The notes under the pieces are model-generated. The model had not been told where the DNA came from. It did no database searches and worked only from the letters and a program-made list of their open reading frames with translations. A program made the position numbers and the translations under genes. 64,000 nt of DNA from Flaccisagitta enflata (lineage: Eukaryota; Chaetognatha; Sagittoidea; Aphragmophora): the NCBI GenBank assembly GCA_965153355.1, contig OZ231128.1:20026001-20090000 (forward strand). The letters run 5' to 3'. Below are positions 1-48,261 of the stretch, in pieces. How positions within the stretch are numbered: the first letter of the stretch is position 1; each line of letters starts with the position of its first letter.

Positions 1-89
1 GTCATATTGTCAGTGAGTAGAAATATAAGTGTAATGGTCTCATTTTCTAACCAATTTAAAAGGTCTTTAATAGCTCAAAAACTTACTTC

Positions 90-90
<1 letters not shown>

Positions 91-181
<91 letters not shown>

Positions 182-222
182 GACAGACAGAGACTGACAG
201 ACAGAGACAGACAGACACTGAA
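91..222. repeat. (GA)n then GACA repeat
   Basis: Perfect (GA)n of about 80 bp grading into GACAGACAGA. The 1-2326 stretch otherwise holds one hairpin element (304-463) and AT-rich sequence. I see no exon I can support there. Confidence 0.9.
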
Positions 223-303
223 GCTTGATTGAACCCTTTGTGACGCATTCAAGGCATTCAACGGCAAGTAATATGTTTGGGTGGGCAGGGGCGGTAACTG
301 ACT

Positions 304-463
304 AACAAGGCTGGATACACGGCTATTCCAGTCGTGTGCGGGTGGGCAGGGGCTGTAATTCGGCAGGAGCAGTGAAGCCAGAAACCCAAAAAAGGAAAGC
401 GTGACGGACCGACGGACAGACGGACCGACAAAGCAGGGTGATGAGTCGCGTAGCAACTAAAAA
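304..463 (+). mobile_element. Hairpin element, type A
   Basis: Starts AACAAGGCTGGATACACGGC, has the box AGTCGTGTGC, a CGGAC-rich tract and an end GAGTCGCGTAGCAACTAAAA. The terminal hairpin is partly decayed. Confidence 0.7.
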
Positions 464-2326
464 GTGAGGATTGTGATTAAAGAGCACAAGTCTAAAAAGA
501 AAATAAGACTTCACTGTACGTGAAAGAGTGAATTCACTTCAGTTTTTATTTTGCCTCACGAAATGTACAAAATTGGAAAAAAATTCACTATTGCAAAAAG
601 AGAATCAAGACTTTTTAAATCACCTAATTCACATGTTGACCAAGAAAGTCAACCCAACGAAATAATGAATTTAAGCTTGGTAATCATCTCATCAAGCGGG
701 AATGCAACATTATTTTGTAAAAAATAACCACAGCCGGCAGGAAATTTCTGATCCAAGACTTTTTTGCGGTGATGTATTTGCGTCTTAATGGCGGTCCATG
801 AGAGAAAGCAACTCGCGGGCGACATCTGTTGCGCCGCGTTTGATCCACCAAACTACTACAGAAGGAACCATTATAATAAGAGGTGTGGCGGGACCAAAAT
901 TGTAGCAAACCCCCCGTACAGCCTACATCACTGCTTTTATTTCTTTACTCTGGGTAGTGGTTTATACATTAGGTGAATACAATTTTTTTCATCCAGACAA
1001 TTTTTGAAATTCCTTTTCAAATCTCAAATTTTTCTCATTTTTCGGGAGTTTTAAAAATGCCCAAATTTTAGCATAAAATTGTCAGTTACAGAAATTGTTT
1101 GCATCAGATCTACTCATTGCCTTGGTTCCATTCTGCTATTTATATTCTTTAAACTCACCTGACATAGGCTCACACTTATGCTTCTAGCTTCCTTCAGCGT
1201 CGCCGAAAATTTTTTTTGAAAACAGATTTGAATTGGGAATTACCTGTTCTACACGGTGAGAATGCGTGTTTTAGCGTGTCGGCCCTTATGAAGGCTCTAG
1301 AGATGGTATTTCAAGAGCATATCTGATCTTCGTCAAATGAATCGATTTTCATTGCAAAAAAATCGTCGTGGATGGTCAACATTACCGTTTTAGACAGTAT
1401 TCAACAATAATCAAATCATATATAATGAGTATCGTGCCATAAAACCACCTTAAAGGCAATCAAAAAATTTCCGCCATCTTTTTTCCCACCGCTTTTCTCT
1501 CGAGATTGGCACGGTTTAGGAGCCTACTTGATTCTTATGTCTTTTAATTTGTTTACTTTCGCATCGTGTGATAATTTCGGTTGGTTGGTTGGTCAGTCGC
1601 ATTGTCAGTTGGTAGGTCATAAGCGCACGTGTACGCGACTGTTAGGCTGACCTGGTACAAAATGTCACTATAAAATACTTTATTCGACTCACAAAGTAAT
1701 TTACATCTGGGACAATAACAGCTGTAAATACGAGAATCTGACTCGCTCTTCATGCGATGTTATCAATGAGATACGTGGAGTGAAATTTGAGTTTCAAAAT
1801 ATTTTGCGGTCTTTTTTATTAGATTTCCAGATTTTTGAACGCTTTAAGACTTGTTGCAGGAGTCTAGTTGGGGGGTCGCAGGTGGGCAACTTAAAGATAT
1901 CGATTTTCGTTACAGGCGTACTCCGCGATAGATAAATCTTATTTGTCAAAGGTGGAAATTTTATTATTGCTAAATCATAAAAGCAAAAGAAATGACATAA
2001 AGGGACCAAAATCCTACATCCATTTTAGGTGGGTTGGCCCATTTTAATAGGACGAAACTGTAACGGGTGTTCAAAAAAGAATTGTAGGTAGTCCTAAATG
2101 AAAATTGTAATTAGTCTCTGATTAATTTTTTCTTTCTTAAAGCATTTAGAACAAACAACGAACTTGTCAGAGTTTTGGGTGCCCGGGAATTCTGATTGAA
2201 TCAGTAAAGCTGAGAAAAAAAAAAAAAAAAAAAAACATTCTATAGATTTTTTAAAAAATTATCCAAATATGACAAACAATATTTTAACCACTACTGGTTT
2301 TCTCCGACGTTTTAGATGACTGTCAG

Positions 2327-39088
<36,762 letters not shown>

Positions 39089-40242
39089 CGGGCTTCTGGA
39101 AAGGCCCTTTGTATCCAATTGATGATAAACTTAAAATTCAACCACAATCATCGAAAATGTTGTTAAATTGCATGTTGATCATCAATTTGATCAAAATCAC
39201 TGTTGACTCTCAAATGACTCACAAATAACTCACAAATTACACACAACTGACTATAACCTCTTTAACATCTACATTTAAATCATCATCATACTTCTAACAA
39301 AGTCCACAACTGTGGAATAACCATAAACGTAAAAGCTAGATTTTAGCAATCGCTTGGTTGGCGCCATACGTTGATAATTACAGATAATTGTCGTCAACTT
39401 GCTATCAACCATTGACAATCAACATTTTCTTAATTTTTCCCGATTTTCTGCTTAATATCGAATATTCCGACGATTACCTCGAGTCATCATTATTGTAGTG
39501 TTGGATATTAATATATATTTGATAACCATGTCAAGTGTCTCTGGCGAAGAACAACCCTACTTAAATGGTGGATAATTTTCTTGTCGCGTGTTAGGATGAA
39601 TCTATGCGAAGTTTTTTATATCCATCTGTCCGTTCATATCCGTCTGTACGACCATCCGTTTATCTGCTTATCCATTGGTTCGTCATTCGCACTCGAGTTA
39701 GGAATGGTCGAAAAGCGCATTTCTCTTCTTGCCCAAACGCACGCGACTGATATTGTACATACAGGGTTACTTGTCAGCCATTGGTCCGTCCCGTTTGCTC
39801 GCCCGATCGTCTCTAGTACTGTTGTACTGTACGTTCAGCTTTTTCATAAGGCGCGAATGTCACAAAATTGTAATCTACGATTCACTAAATGCCCCTGAGT
39901 AGAAGGAAACTTGATTAGCCGGTCGTCTACCCTTCAGATTAAAAGAAAAAAATTGAGGTCATCTACCCATTAGTTAAAAAGCAGCATTGTTTCTTTATCA
40001 AATTTAAAAAGCAAATAGTTAATTTTGTGGCGCCTTGATAGAGCGTTTTCCCACGCTAAATTGAACTTCAACCATGACCTTGTTTAGTGAAAGGGGGGGG
40101 GGGCTTAAAGCCGTGTTGAACTTAATACATGTACAGAATCCTACTGGTAGATGGGGCGACAAACAAAGCAAACACAGAAAGAGGAAGAAACTCGGGAGGG
40201 TATATGGGATAATAATTAGACAAATTTTGAGGGAGTGATTGA

Positions 40243-40446
40243 AACAAGGCCGGATACACGACTAGCCTAGTCGCGTGCGGGTGGGCAGGGGCAGTGATGG
40301 AGAAGGTCACTGGGACACTTGGGCAGGAGCAGTGAGCTCAAAACGCTCGAAAATGCCGAAAAAGTAAAATGGGGACCGACCGACATACCGTGGGACGGAC
40401 GGACAAACAAAGCGGGGTGTTGAGTCGCGTAACACGTGACCTAAAA
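40243..40446 (+). mobile_element. Hairpin element, type A, full length
   Basis: AACAAGGCCGGATACACGAC, box AGTCGCGTGC, GGGCAGGAGCAGTGAG, CCGAC/GGAC tract, then GCGGGGTGTTGAGTCGCGTA and the terminal arm. Confidence 0.75.
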
Positions 40447-40927
40447 GGAAACTTCACAGGGTCTGCATTATAATGGATTGTAATGCATTATCTGATTAGG
40501 AACGCTTAAACTACAGTATGATTCACCTTGTTTGCAACATTTCTCGATGGCATAACTAAAAAAAAAGACAATTATTACACGACAAAAGATAATACGCAAT
40601 GAACAATTTTCTCTATACGGCTGAAGTCACAGACTAACAGACGTCAATGAACGGGCTAAAAATTTGATGGGGCGACAAACAAAGCAAACACAGAAACCGG
40701 AAGAAACTCGGGAGAATTTATGGGAAAAAAATTAGACAAAAAATAGAACTTGGACTTGAAAATCTAGGTTCGAAAACCTCGAAAAACCTCGATTGACTCG
40801 AATCTCGTGTTTCTGAAGTCACGTTTAGACTTCGTCGTGTGCCTTATACGAATCCGATTCCGAGGGCAGCCTGAATGAGAGGTGCTTGAACCATCTTTTA
40901 TACCAATTGTATCAAGTCGGTCATCAA

Positions 40928-40928
<1 letters not shown>

Positions 40929-40976
<48 letters not shown>

Positions 40977-41034
40977 TCTCTCTCTGTCTGTGTCTCTGTG
41001 TGTCTGTCTCTCTCTCTGGCTGTCTGTCTGTCTT

Positions 41035-41065
<31 letters not shown>

Positions 41066-41210
41066 TTCTGTCTGTCTGTCTCATCTCTGTCTCTGTGTCT
41101 GTGTGTGTCTCTGTCTCTTGGCTGGTCTGTCTGTCTCTTTCTCTCTCTCTCTGTCTCTCTTCTCTCTCTGTCTGTCCTCTCTCTGTCTCTGTGTCTGTGT
41201 CTGTCTTCTC

Positions 41211-41249
<39 letters not shown>

Positions 41250-41255
41250 GTTCTA

Positions 41256-41352
<97 letters not shown>

Positions 41353-41636
41353 GTTTGTCTATCTTTCTCTGTCTGTCTGTCATCTCTCTGTCTCTGTGTC
41401 TGTGTGTGTCTGTCTCTCTCTTGGCTGTCTGTCTGTCTTTTGTCTCTCTCTCTCTCTCTCTCTCTCTATCTTCTCTCTCTGTCTCTCATCTCTCTGTCTC
41501 TGTGTCTGTGTCTGTCTCTCTCTCTTGGCTGTCTGTCTGTCTCTTTCTGTTTGTCTATCTCTCTCTCTGTCTGTCTATCTCTCTGTCTCTGTGTCTCTGT
41601 GTCTCTGTCTGTCTCTTGGCTGTCTGTCTGTCTCTT

Positions 41637-41678
<42 letters not shown>
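40929..41678. repeat. 750-bp CT/CTGT polypyrimidine tract
   Basis: (CT)n with CTGTCTGT, TTGGCTGTCTGTCTGTCT and TCATCTCTCTGTCTCTGT units recurring at about 150 bp. Open frames here are artefacts. Confidence 0.95.
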
Positions 41679-41999
41679 TTCCAATGTTTTGTCATTTGTT
41701 ATATCTCAAAGTTGAAATGGCTCCATCGAGAAAGTGGCAACGGCCTTCCTTGAAGTTGAATGGTCTCTCATTAATCCTTGATTTGACTTTCTTTTCCTCT
41801 CAATCTCAGGAACACGTTCATGGATCCAATGATGACTAACTACATCAACTACGTTGTTTAGGTCACGGTGCAAACAAGCGCACAATTTGACATGTCAAAG
41901 CAGCCTTTAACGATATTTCATGTATTGATATTTTTTTGCAAAAAAAGATTTTTTTCACATAGAAAATTATATCACAGTATATCACATTACCATCAAAAT

Positions 42000-42140
42000 A
42001 ACAAGGCCAGATACACGGCAGGACAGTCGCGGACAGTTGGGCAGGGGCAGTAATGCAAAAACCGCTCGCAATTTAGAAATGTGACCGACGGACCGACCGA
42101 CATGGCAAGGTGTAGAGTCGCGTGTCCGCGACTTAAAAAA
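42000..42140 (+). mobile_element. Hairpin element, type A'
   Basis: Box AGTCGCGGAC at 42025-42034 and terminal arm GTCCGCGACT at 42124-42133 are exact complements. The hairpin AGTCGCGTGTCCGCGACT is intact and followed by TAAAAAAA. Confidence 0.8.
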
Positions 42141-42690
42141 AAGAATAAGGAATAAGGATATGATGTACTAAAGAGAAGTGAAAAAAAGGTAACAAAATTG
42201 AGGGATTTTTGGCTGGAAAATTGGTCTTGTGCATTGACAGGTATCATGTAAAAACCTCGACATAGGTTCAAAATCAGGTCTTGAAACTTTAACAAGTCTA
42301 AATTTTTGAAAAAAAATTCCACATGGTTGTATTTTGAGCGCCTTTTATTGCTGAAATTTAAAAAAAAAAGTTTCAAATTGGTGAATCATGAATAAAATGC
42401 TCATTTTCGCATTTAAATGCTAATAGTGGATTGAGCACCTCTGATCTTTTGAATTTGTTTGGATGCATGTTGATTATATGAATATGAGTGGGAAGGCACC
42501 GGATTTAGCAAATTATTCCATCCAAACTTTTTGCTATTTCGAATGGCCCACCTTTTCGTGATGGTTTTTGAAACATGGTATCAAGCGGCATTGGACCGTT
42601 GCCAAAATTAGTTTTCTTCTTTCCTTATTTGGTTCTTTATTGGCTGGATAAGCGACTCCAAAAGAGGGTGTGAAGGTCCGAATGTCCATA

Positions 42691-42798
42691 CAGTTGAACC
42701 CCTCTCTGTTATTGCCTACAAAGGAAATTAAAGAGAACCAATTAAAGGGACCATACATATTCCGTTGCTGGCGGGTCCCTTAGAGCGGGGTTCAACTG
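42691..42798. mobile_element. Tc1/mariner-type MITE, second copy
   Basis: CAGTTGAACCCCTCTC at the left and GAGCGGGGTTCAACTG at the right. Left TA intact, right TA mutated to CA. Shorter than the copy at 17627. Confidence 0.65.
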
Positions 42799-42924
42799 CA
42801 ATGCAAAATTTAGGATGACGCGAAATTGGCCGAATTAGTAATTTCTGAGCACCCTCCTGCGACTGTTTATTGTTTTTTTTTTTCTGGGGGCGGTGGGGGT
42901 GGTTTTCTTTACCTCAAATTTGAG

Positions 42925-43080
<156 letters not shown>

Positions 43081-43609
43081 GAGAAAAAGGCGAAATACGA
43101 TAATAAGAAACATTCGCCGACGGGTTTGTCTGCGTGGAAATTTTCCTTTATGATTTGCAAACTTATCTGAATCATGTCGGAGTTAATATAATCATAGTTT
43201 GCATTGTAGTAGAAATCACCATTACGTTCACGTTCACTATGAGTATGGGTACAAACAAAAACTATAGAAAATTGCACACCAAGAAAGCCCTGCAAAATCA
43301 GGCACTTATTATTTTCCCCCCTGAATTGTCAAGAATTGACTTGGCTACCTTATAATGATCTTGTAATTTGTTTGTTTTATGTAACATCCCTTTTCACCTC
43401 CTTTGTCCCGACTTCTTCGCTTACCCTCATCACTTCCCCCGGCTTCCCTTCCTTTTGGATTATTTCTTTGAATTCACCCTGCGAAACTTGTCGACAACTA
43501 CGTCATCACTCTTTAACTAAAAGGTAAGAGTACTTTTAGTTTCTAAATGCATCATCCGATGGTTGTTGCAGCTGTGTAATGTGCTTGCTGTTACTCTTTT
43601 TACAAGCGA

Positions 43610-43733
43610 TGCAGAGGCCAGAAGCGTTTGAATCTCATATTGTTTCCACCGTTACGCTTCCATTTTGCAGCAGAAATGCTAGTAGCTATCAACTTATCAA
43701 ATTGGAAGCGTACAGCCGCTTCCACAGCCCTAG
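43610..43733. mobile_element. Decayed relative of the 2626-2767 element
   Basis: Shares the ACGCTTCCATTTTG, AGTAGCTATC and GCTTCCAC-CCCTAG segments in the same order as the copy at 2626-2767. The ends are eroded. Confidence 0.55.
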
Positions 43734-43761
43734 TTTTTTTTATCATTTCCAAGTCCTATAC

Positions 43762-44260
43762 TCGGGTGTGTCAATATGCAAAAGGTCTTTTGATCAGCTC
43801 ATCATCATCGGAGTATGAAGACACTAATTACAAGACACTTACCGTTTTTGTTTTTTTTTAATCTCAATCATCATCCTTTTTTTAGCACATGTAAAGATTG
43901 TCAAAAATATATATAATTTTAATGACTGCACCCAGTTTTGTTGAAAATGAGACTTATAAATCATTTTGAAAATTATGTTTACTAAATCATCTTGTATAAA
44001 AGTAGAAGATTTTGACTAATTTTTTATAGTATAAAGAATAAAAGAACGAATGTGTTTTGATTTTTTTCCTTGTCATGAATAATCTAGCTGCAAAACCAGC
44101 TGCACTACAATATACAAATTAGGGGCTAAATGGGGATTTTGAAAAAAAAACGGAAGATAAATGATATTTAAAAAAAAAACGGTAGACATCTTAGAATTAA
44201 TGTCCCAACAATTCCTGATGATAACCATCTAATCAAAAGACCTTTTGCATACACACCCGA
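43762..44260. mobile_element. MULE-like MITE (499 bp)
   Basis: Ends TCGGGTGTGT...ATGCAAAAGGTCTTTTGAT, inverted at the other end. A 9-bp duplication GTCCTATAC is at 43753-43761 and 44261-44269. The interior is AT-rich. Confidence 0.75.
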
Positions 44261-44657
44261 GTCCTATACTTTTTGTTCATTTATGGGCTGTTTTTCGTCC
44301 CATCCACCCGTGTACCTGAATGACTAATTCGATTAGAACAGAAAACTCTGCGTTTCCGCCCCTGCCCAGGTATTTGCTACTCAAATTCGCAGTTATTCCG
44401 ACCACATTTTGATTTCGGGGATAAGTTGCTTTGAATTATAGTATAAATCCATGTCATCCCCGGTCGACAATTGGAATGGTATAATTGACTGGCCAAGTGT
44501 GCGTGCGTGTGTCTGTGTGTGTTTGCGTGTGCGTTTTTAGGTGCGCCATAGCTGAGAGAGCTAGGCTAGGCTCTGTCGGTTGGTTGGTCGGTCACGCTCG
44601 AATTGACAATCTCGAAAAGAAGCAAAAATCACTGGAAATGATTCAGAAATATGCAAG

Positions 44658-45615
44658 CTGAGGCGGATCACCCAATAGGCTTAATAGGCTTAAGCCTAGG
44701 GCCCCGCGCCTCAGGGGGGCCCCGCGCCTGCCCCCCCCCTTAAAAAAAAGGGAAAAAAGAAACAGGACAGTAACAAAACATAATAAGTAAAGAAAAAAAG
44801 TAAAGAATAAAGCAAGAGTAGAAGAAAAAAGAAAAAAAAAAGAAAAAAAAAAAACAGAAAAAAGATCATTAAGAATTGTGATCTGCATCAGTGTATTTGA
44901 TGCTCAATGATGGTAAATAATTGCAGAGGTATTATTCAAAACAGAAACAGGAAAAAGATCCGTAACAAAGATCTTGTATCTTTAAAAGAAAAAAAAACTA
45001 TATGTCAAGCTTGAATATGAATGACATAAATGACATTATTAGCTTTGAAAACTATTTTTAGATTTTTAAAGCCAAAAATCTTTTTTTTCAGTTCAATTAA
45101 AACCAAATGCTGCATTTTGTTTTATGCTTTGTAATTAATTAGTGAAAGAACAATTAAATCTTTTAAATCAATAAACAGAAATATTGAATAATGTACGACA
45201 AATGTAATTGTAACAAGGCTGGATACACGGCTACCCCAGTCGCGTGCGGGTGGGCAGGGGCCATAATTGAGGTCACTCCATCATTTGGGCAGGAGCAGTG
45301 AGGCCAAAAACCGCAAAAACCCAAAAAAAGTAAAGTGTGACGGACGGACGGACCAACGGACCAACGGACGGACGGACCGACGGACGGACCGACAAAGCGG
45401 GGTGTAGAGTCGCGTAGCACGCGACTAAAAATAGGAAAATGATATATAGGACGCCAGAGGATCTAAAAAAGAGATTGGTTGTCCACCTTCCAGTCAAGTT
45501 TAAAGCCCCGCGCTTTGTTGATCTTCTTCAAGCTGATAGGGGGGGAAGAAGGGGGGTTGGGGGGCCCCGCGCCCTAGCCAAGCCTAGGGCCCCGCGCATT
45601 GCTGATCCGCCTCAG
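44658..45615. mobile_element. hAT-like element (958 bp) with a nested hairpin element
   Basis: Terminal inverted repeat CTGAGGCGGATCA, with an 8-bp duplication TATGCAAG at 44650-44657 and 45616-45623. The ends are GC-rich (AGCCTAGGGCCCCGCGC). It contains a full hairpin element at 45212-45430 and sits in a tandem type C repeat. Confidence 0.8.
45212..45430 (+). mobile_element. Hairpin element, type A, reference copy
   Basis: The best-preserved copy. Head AACAAGGCTGGATACACGGC; box AGTCGCGTGC at 45238-45247; GTGGGCAGGGGC; AAAAACCGCAAAAACCC; a (GGAC)n tract; GCGGGGTGTAGAG; terminal hairpin whose 3' arm GCACGCGACT (45417-45426) is the exact complement of the box; then AAAA. No target duplication seen. 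Confidence 0.85.
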
Positions 45616-45929
45616 TATGCAAGGATGATTTTTAGATGCGCCATAGCACCTCAATAAGAGGCTCTGTCCGTCCGTCCATCCGTTGGTCGGTTGGTCGGTC
45701 ACGCTCAAGTTGAAAATCTTGGAAAGAAGCGAAAATCACTGGAAATGATTCAGAAGTATGCTAGGATGATTTTTAGACGCGCCATAGCACCTCTGTAAGA
45801 GACTCTGTCCGTCCGTCCATCCGTTGGTCACGCTCTAATGTAAAATTGCTAAAAATGTTTAAAATCAATCGAAAATCATCATTGATGATACTCGTCATTT
45901 GATTCACTGAAATAATCAGCTACGGTTAG

Positions 45930-46215
45930 GTCTGGTGGAGCTTGGGATAGGTCGGACAGGTCTGGGGATAGGTCTGATAGAGCTGGGGATAGGTCTGATA
46001 GAGCTGGGGATAGGTCTGATAGAGCTGGGGATAGGTCTGATAGAGCTCAGGATACGCCTGATAGAGCTCGGGATAGGTCTGATAGAGCTCGGGATAGGTT
46101 TGATAGAGCTTGGGATAGGTCTGATAGAGCTCGGGATAGGTTTGATAGAGCTCGGGATAGGTCTGATAGAGCTCGGGATAGGCCTGATAGAGCTCGGGAT
46201 AGGTCTAAGAATTCA
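45930..46215. repeat. 20-bp minisatellite GGATAGGTCTGATAGAGCTC
   Basis: About 14 copies, ending ATTCATGACGCCCGGCGCACC, then CATCTTGGCCCGTGTATCCG and GCCTTGTTG. The same head, inverted, stands at 37148-37260, so the array is the body of a head-carrying element. Confidence 0.8.
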
Positions 46216-47658
46216 TGACGCCCGGCGCACCATCTTGGCCCGTGTATCCGGCCTTGTTGTATGTGTTCGCGTGAGTCTGCATATGTGTGCCTCTTTTGTG
46301 TACATCTGCGCGTAAATTTGGAGACATTTAAATTTTCATTTTTGTTTCGGGGGCGGCACTGCAAAGGTCAGAGATGCTAATTGTGGAGCAGCGTGTAACG
46401 CTGCTGTTTGCAAGAGAAGCAGTTTTGGATGATCTCCATAGAAGAACAAATAGAAAAATATATAGAAGAAGAAGAAAAAGAAAAGGAAAAAGAAAAAGAA
46501 AAAGAAACTAAGACAAAAAAATGTATACATGAATGTGGGCCTCGCTGATTAAGGATTTTGTTTTACAGTTTTGAAAAAAAAAAAACTTGTTTACTAGCAA
46601 CCTGTGCGGTTTTTAGGCATAATCAAAAGCGACAGTGTTATCGTTTTATTTAGAATATATCATTTTTTTTAATGATTCATTAAAAAGAATAAAATTCTCT
46701 CATGAAGCAAATTTGTGCTGGAGAATCTGCTGTTTTGGATGACAAATTCTTCTGATATTTTTTCATCAATGATTGTGAGACGCGTGTCAATGGTTGCTAT
46801 TAAGGCCATATAAAAAAATCAGATTCGTAGTTTCAGACGCCAGGTACATTCAGAGCGTTTAAAAAGTGGACTGATTGAATGGGCATGAGTAAAAACGATG
46901 TTTTCCCAGAAAGCAATTGGTTTAATTTCAATCTTTTTCATGGATTCATTTTGATTTTTTTTCTTTTATTGTGGTGGTTTTTTTTACAGCACTACTTAGG
47001 TCGGACGTGGTTGGCTGAAATAGATCAAAATTGAAAATATCAGAACATGTACACTTTTTATTTTTTATAAGAACCTAGTTTATAAGAACATCAAGGCTTT
47101 AAATTGCCCCAAAATTAAGAACATCTTAAGAACATATGAAGGCTTCAAATTCTAAAAGAAATTTTTTTGCTCACAATAAAACTTTTGAAATATTGATAAA
47201 ATACTAGAAATTAGAAGATTTACAATAAAATTCTGCTTTTTCTAACATGAATGCTATAATAATATCCTTTGACTTTATTTTTTAGTATTTATTTCAGCAA
47301 TTTTTGATAAAAATACATTTATTTCTGATGATTGATAGTGAATTAAAAGGTCTACTACAATTCATTTGTTATATAGAATTAAGAACGCTTAAAGAACTTT
47401 GAAAGCCTAATTTTACCTCAAAAATAAGAAAATGAAGCCTTTGGAAAAAAAATGACGTTCTTATAAAAAATAAAAAGTGTATTAGAGCAAGGCTAACAGT
47501 TGCGTGCTCCGTTTTACAATTACTCAAAAATTACCCTATAGTGCCCTTTAGTGCCTAAATTACCCTAAAGTACCCTGAAGTACCCTAATTTACCATAAAG
47601 TCAATTAAATATTTAAGTACCTGAAATACCCAAAAGTACCCTTAAGTGCACTGAAGTA

Positions 47659-48261
47659 TAGTGGGGTTCGTGGAATAACAGCCTAAACTGGAGGAAAATA
47701 TCTAAGTGTCTTAATTGCATTTGACAAACTTGATGTTTGAAATATAAGTTGATCACTCGATGCTTTTGTCCCTGAGTTTTTTGGTTGCTATGGAAACCAA
47801 AATTATTTTTTTCAAACATTTATAACCACTAAGATATCAATGTTTTGAGAAATATTATCAGGGAACATTGCTCAAAATTAAATTTGCCACAACTTTCCCA
47901 CAGTATGTTCTGTAAGAATATTGCTCGTTTGGCCGTTGCTAGGGGGCATCACACCTAGCAACTGCTAAATGATGCTCCCTAGCAACTGCTAAACAAGCAA
48001 CATTCTTACAGGACATACTGTGGGAAAGTTGTAGCAAATTTAATTCTGAGCAATGTTCCCTATTAATAATTGTCAAAATATTGATATTCTAGTTGTTAAA
48101 GATGTTTAAAAAAACAAAATTGGTTTCCATAGCAACCGAAAAACTCAGGGGCAAAAGCATTAAGTGAACAACTTATATTTCAAATATCAAGTTTGTCAAA
48201 TGATATTAAGACACTTAAATACCTTCCTCCAGTTTAGGCTGTTATTCCACGAACCCCACTG
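47659..48261. mobile_element. Tc1/mariner-like MITE (603 bp), palindromic
   Basis: Inverted repeats (C/T)AGTGGGGTTCGTGGAATA run for over 150 bp on each side and are flanked by TA (47657-47658 and 48262-48263). It sits inside an AGTACCCTAA-type array that belongs to a hairpin element. Confidence 0.7.

Larger units (their letters stand above)
44535..45870 (-). mobile_element. Tandem type C hairpin repeats interrupted by a hAT element
   Basis: About 150-bp units, each with TTTTTAG, a hairpin (GATGCGCCATAGCACC), CCGTCC/GGTTGG tract, CACGCTC, GAAGCGAAAATCACTGG and AAATGATTCAGAAGTATGC. Parts of three units at 44535-44657, 45616-45763 and 45764-45870. The first and second are separated by the element at 44658-45615. 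Confidence 0.65.

Noticed and set aside
788-976. Short ORF MAVHERKQLAGDICC as a possible upstream CFAP44 exon
   Set aside because: It ends in intron-like sequence and has no family motif. It would need unsupported splice sites.
1648-1932. Open + strand frame reading STHKVIYIWDNN, which looks WD40-like
   Set aside because: The remaining residues do not match CFAP44 before the exon at 2327, the splice sites are poor, and no phase link could be made.
43336-43527. ORF with a following donor-like AAAAG|GTAAGAG
   Set aside because: The residues are hydrophobic and Ser/Pro-rich without family signal, there is no acceptor, and it lies among transposon remnants.
46047-46364. ORF with repeated LSRALSDLSRAL as a repeat protein
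   Set aside because: It is one frame of the 20-bp minisatellite. The array's head is shared with mobile elements.
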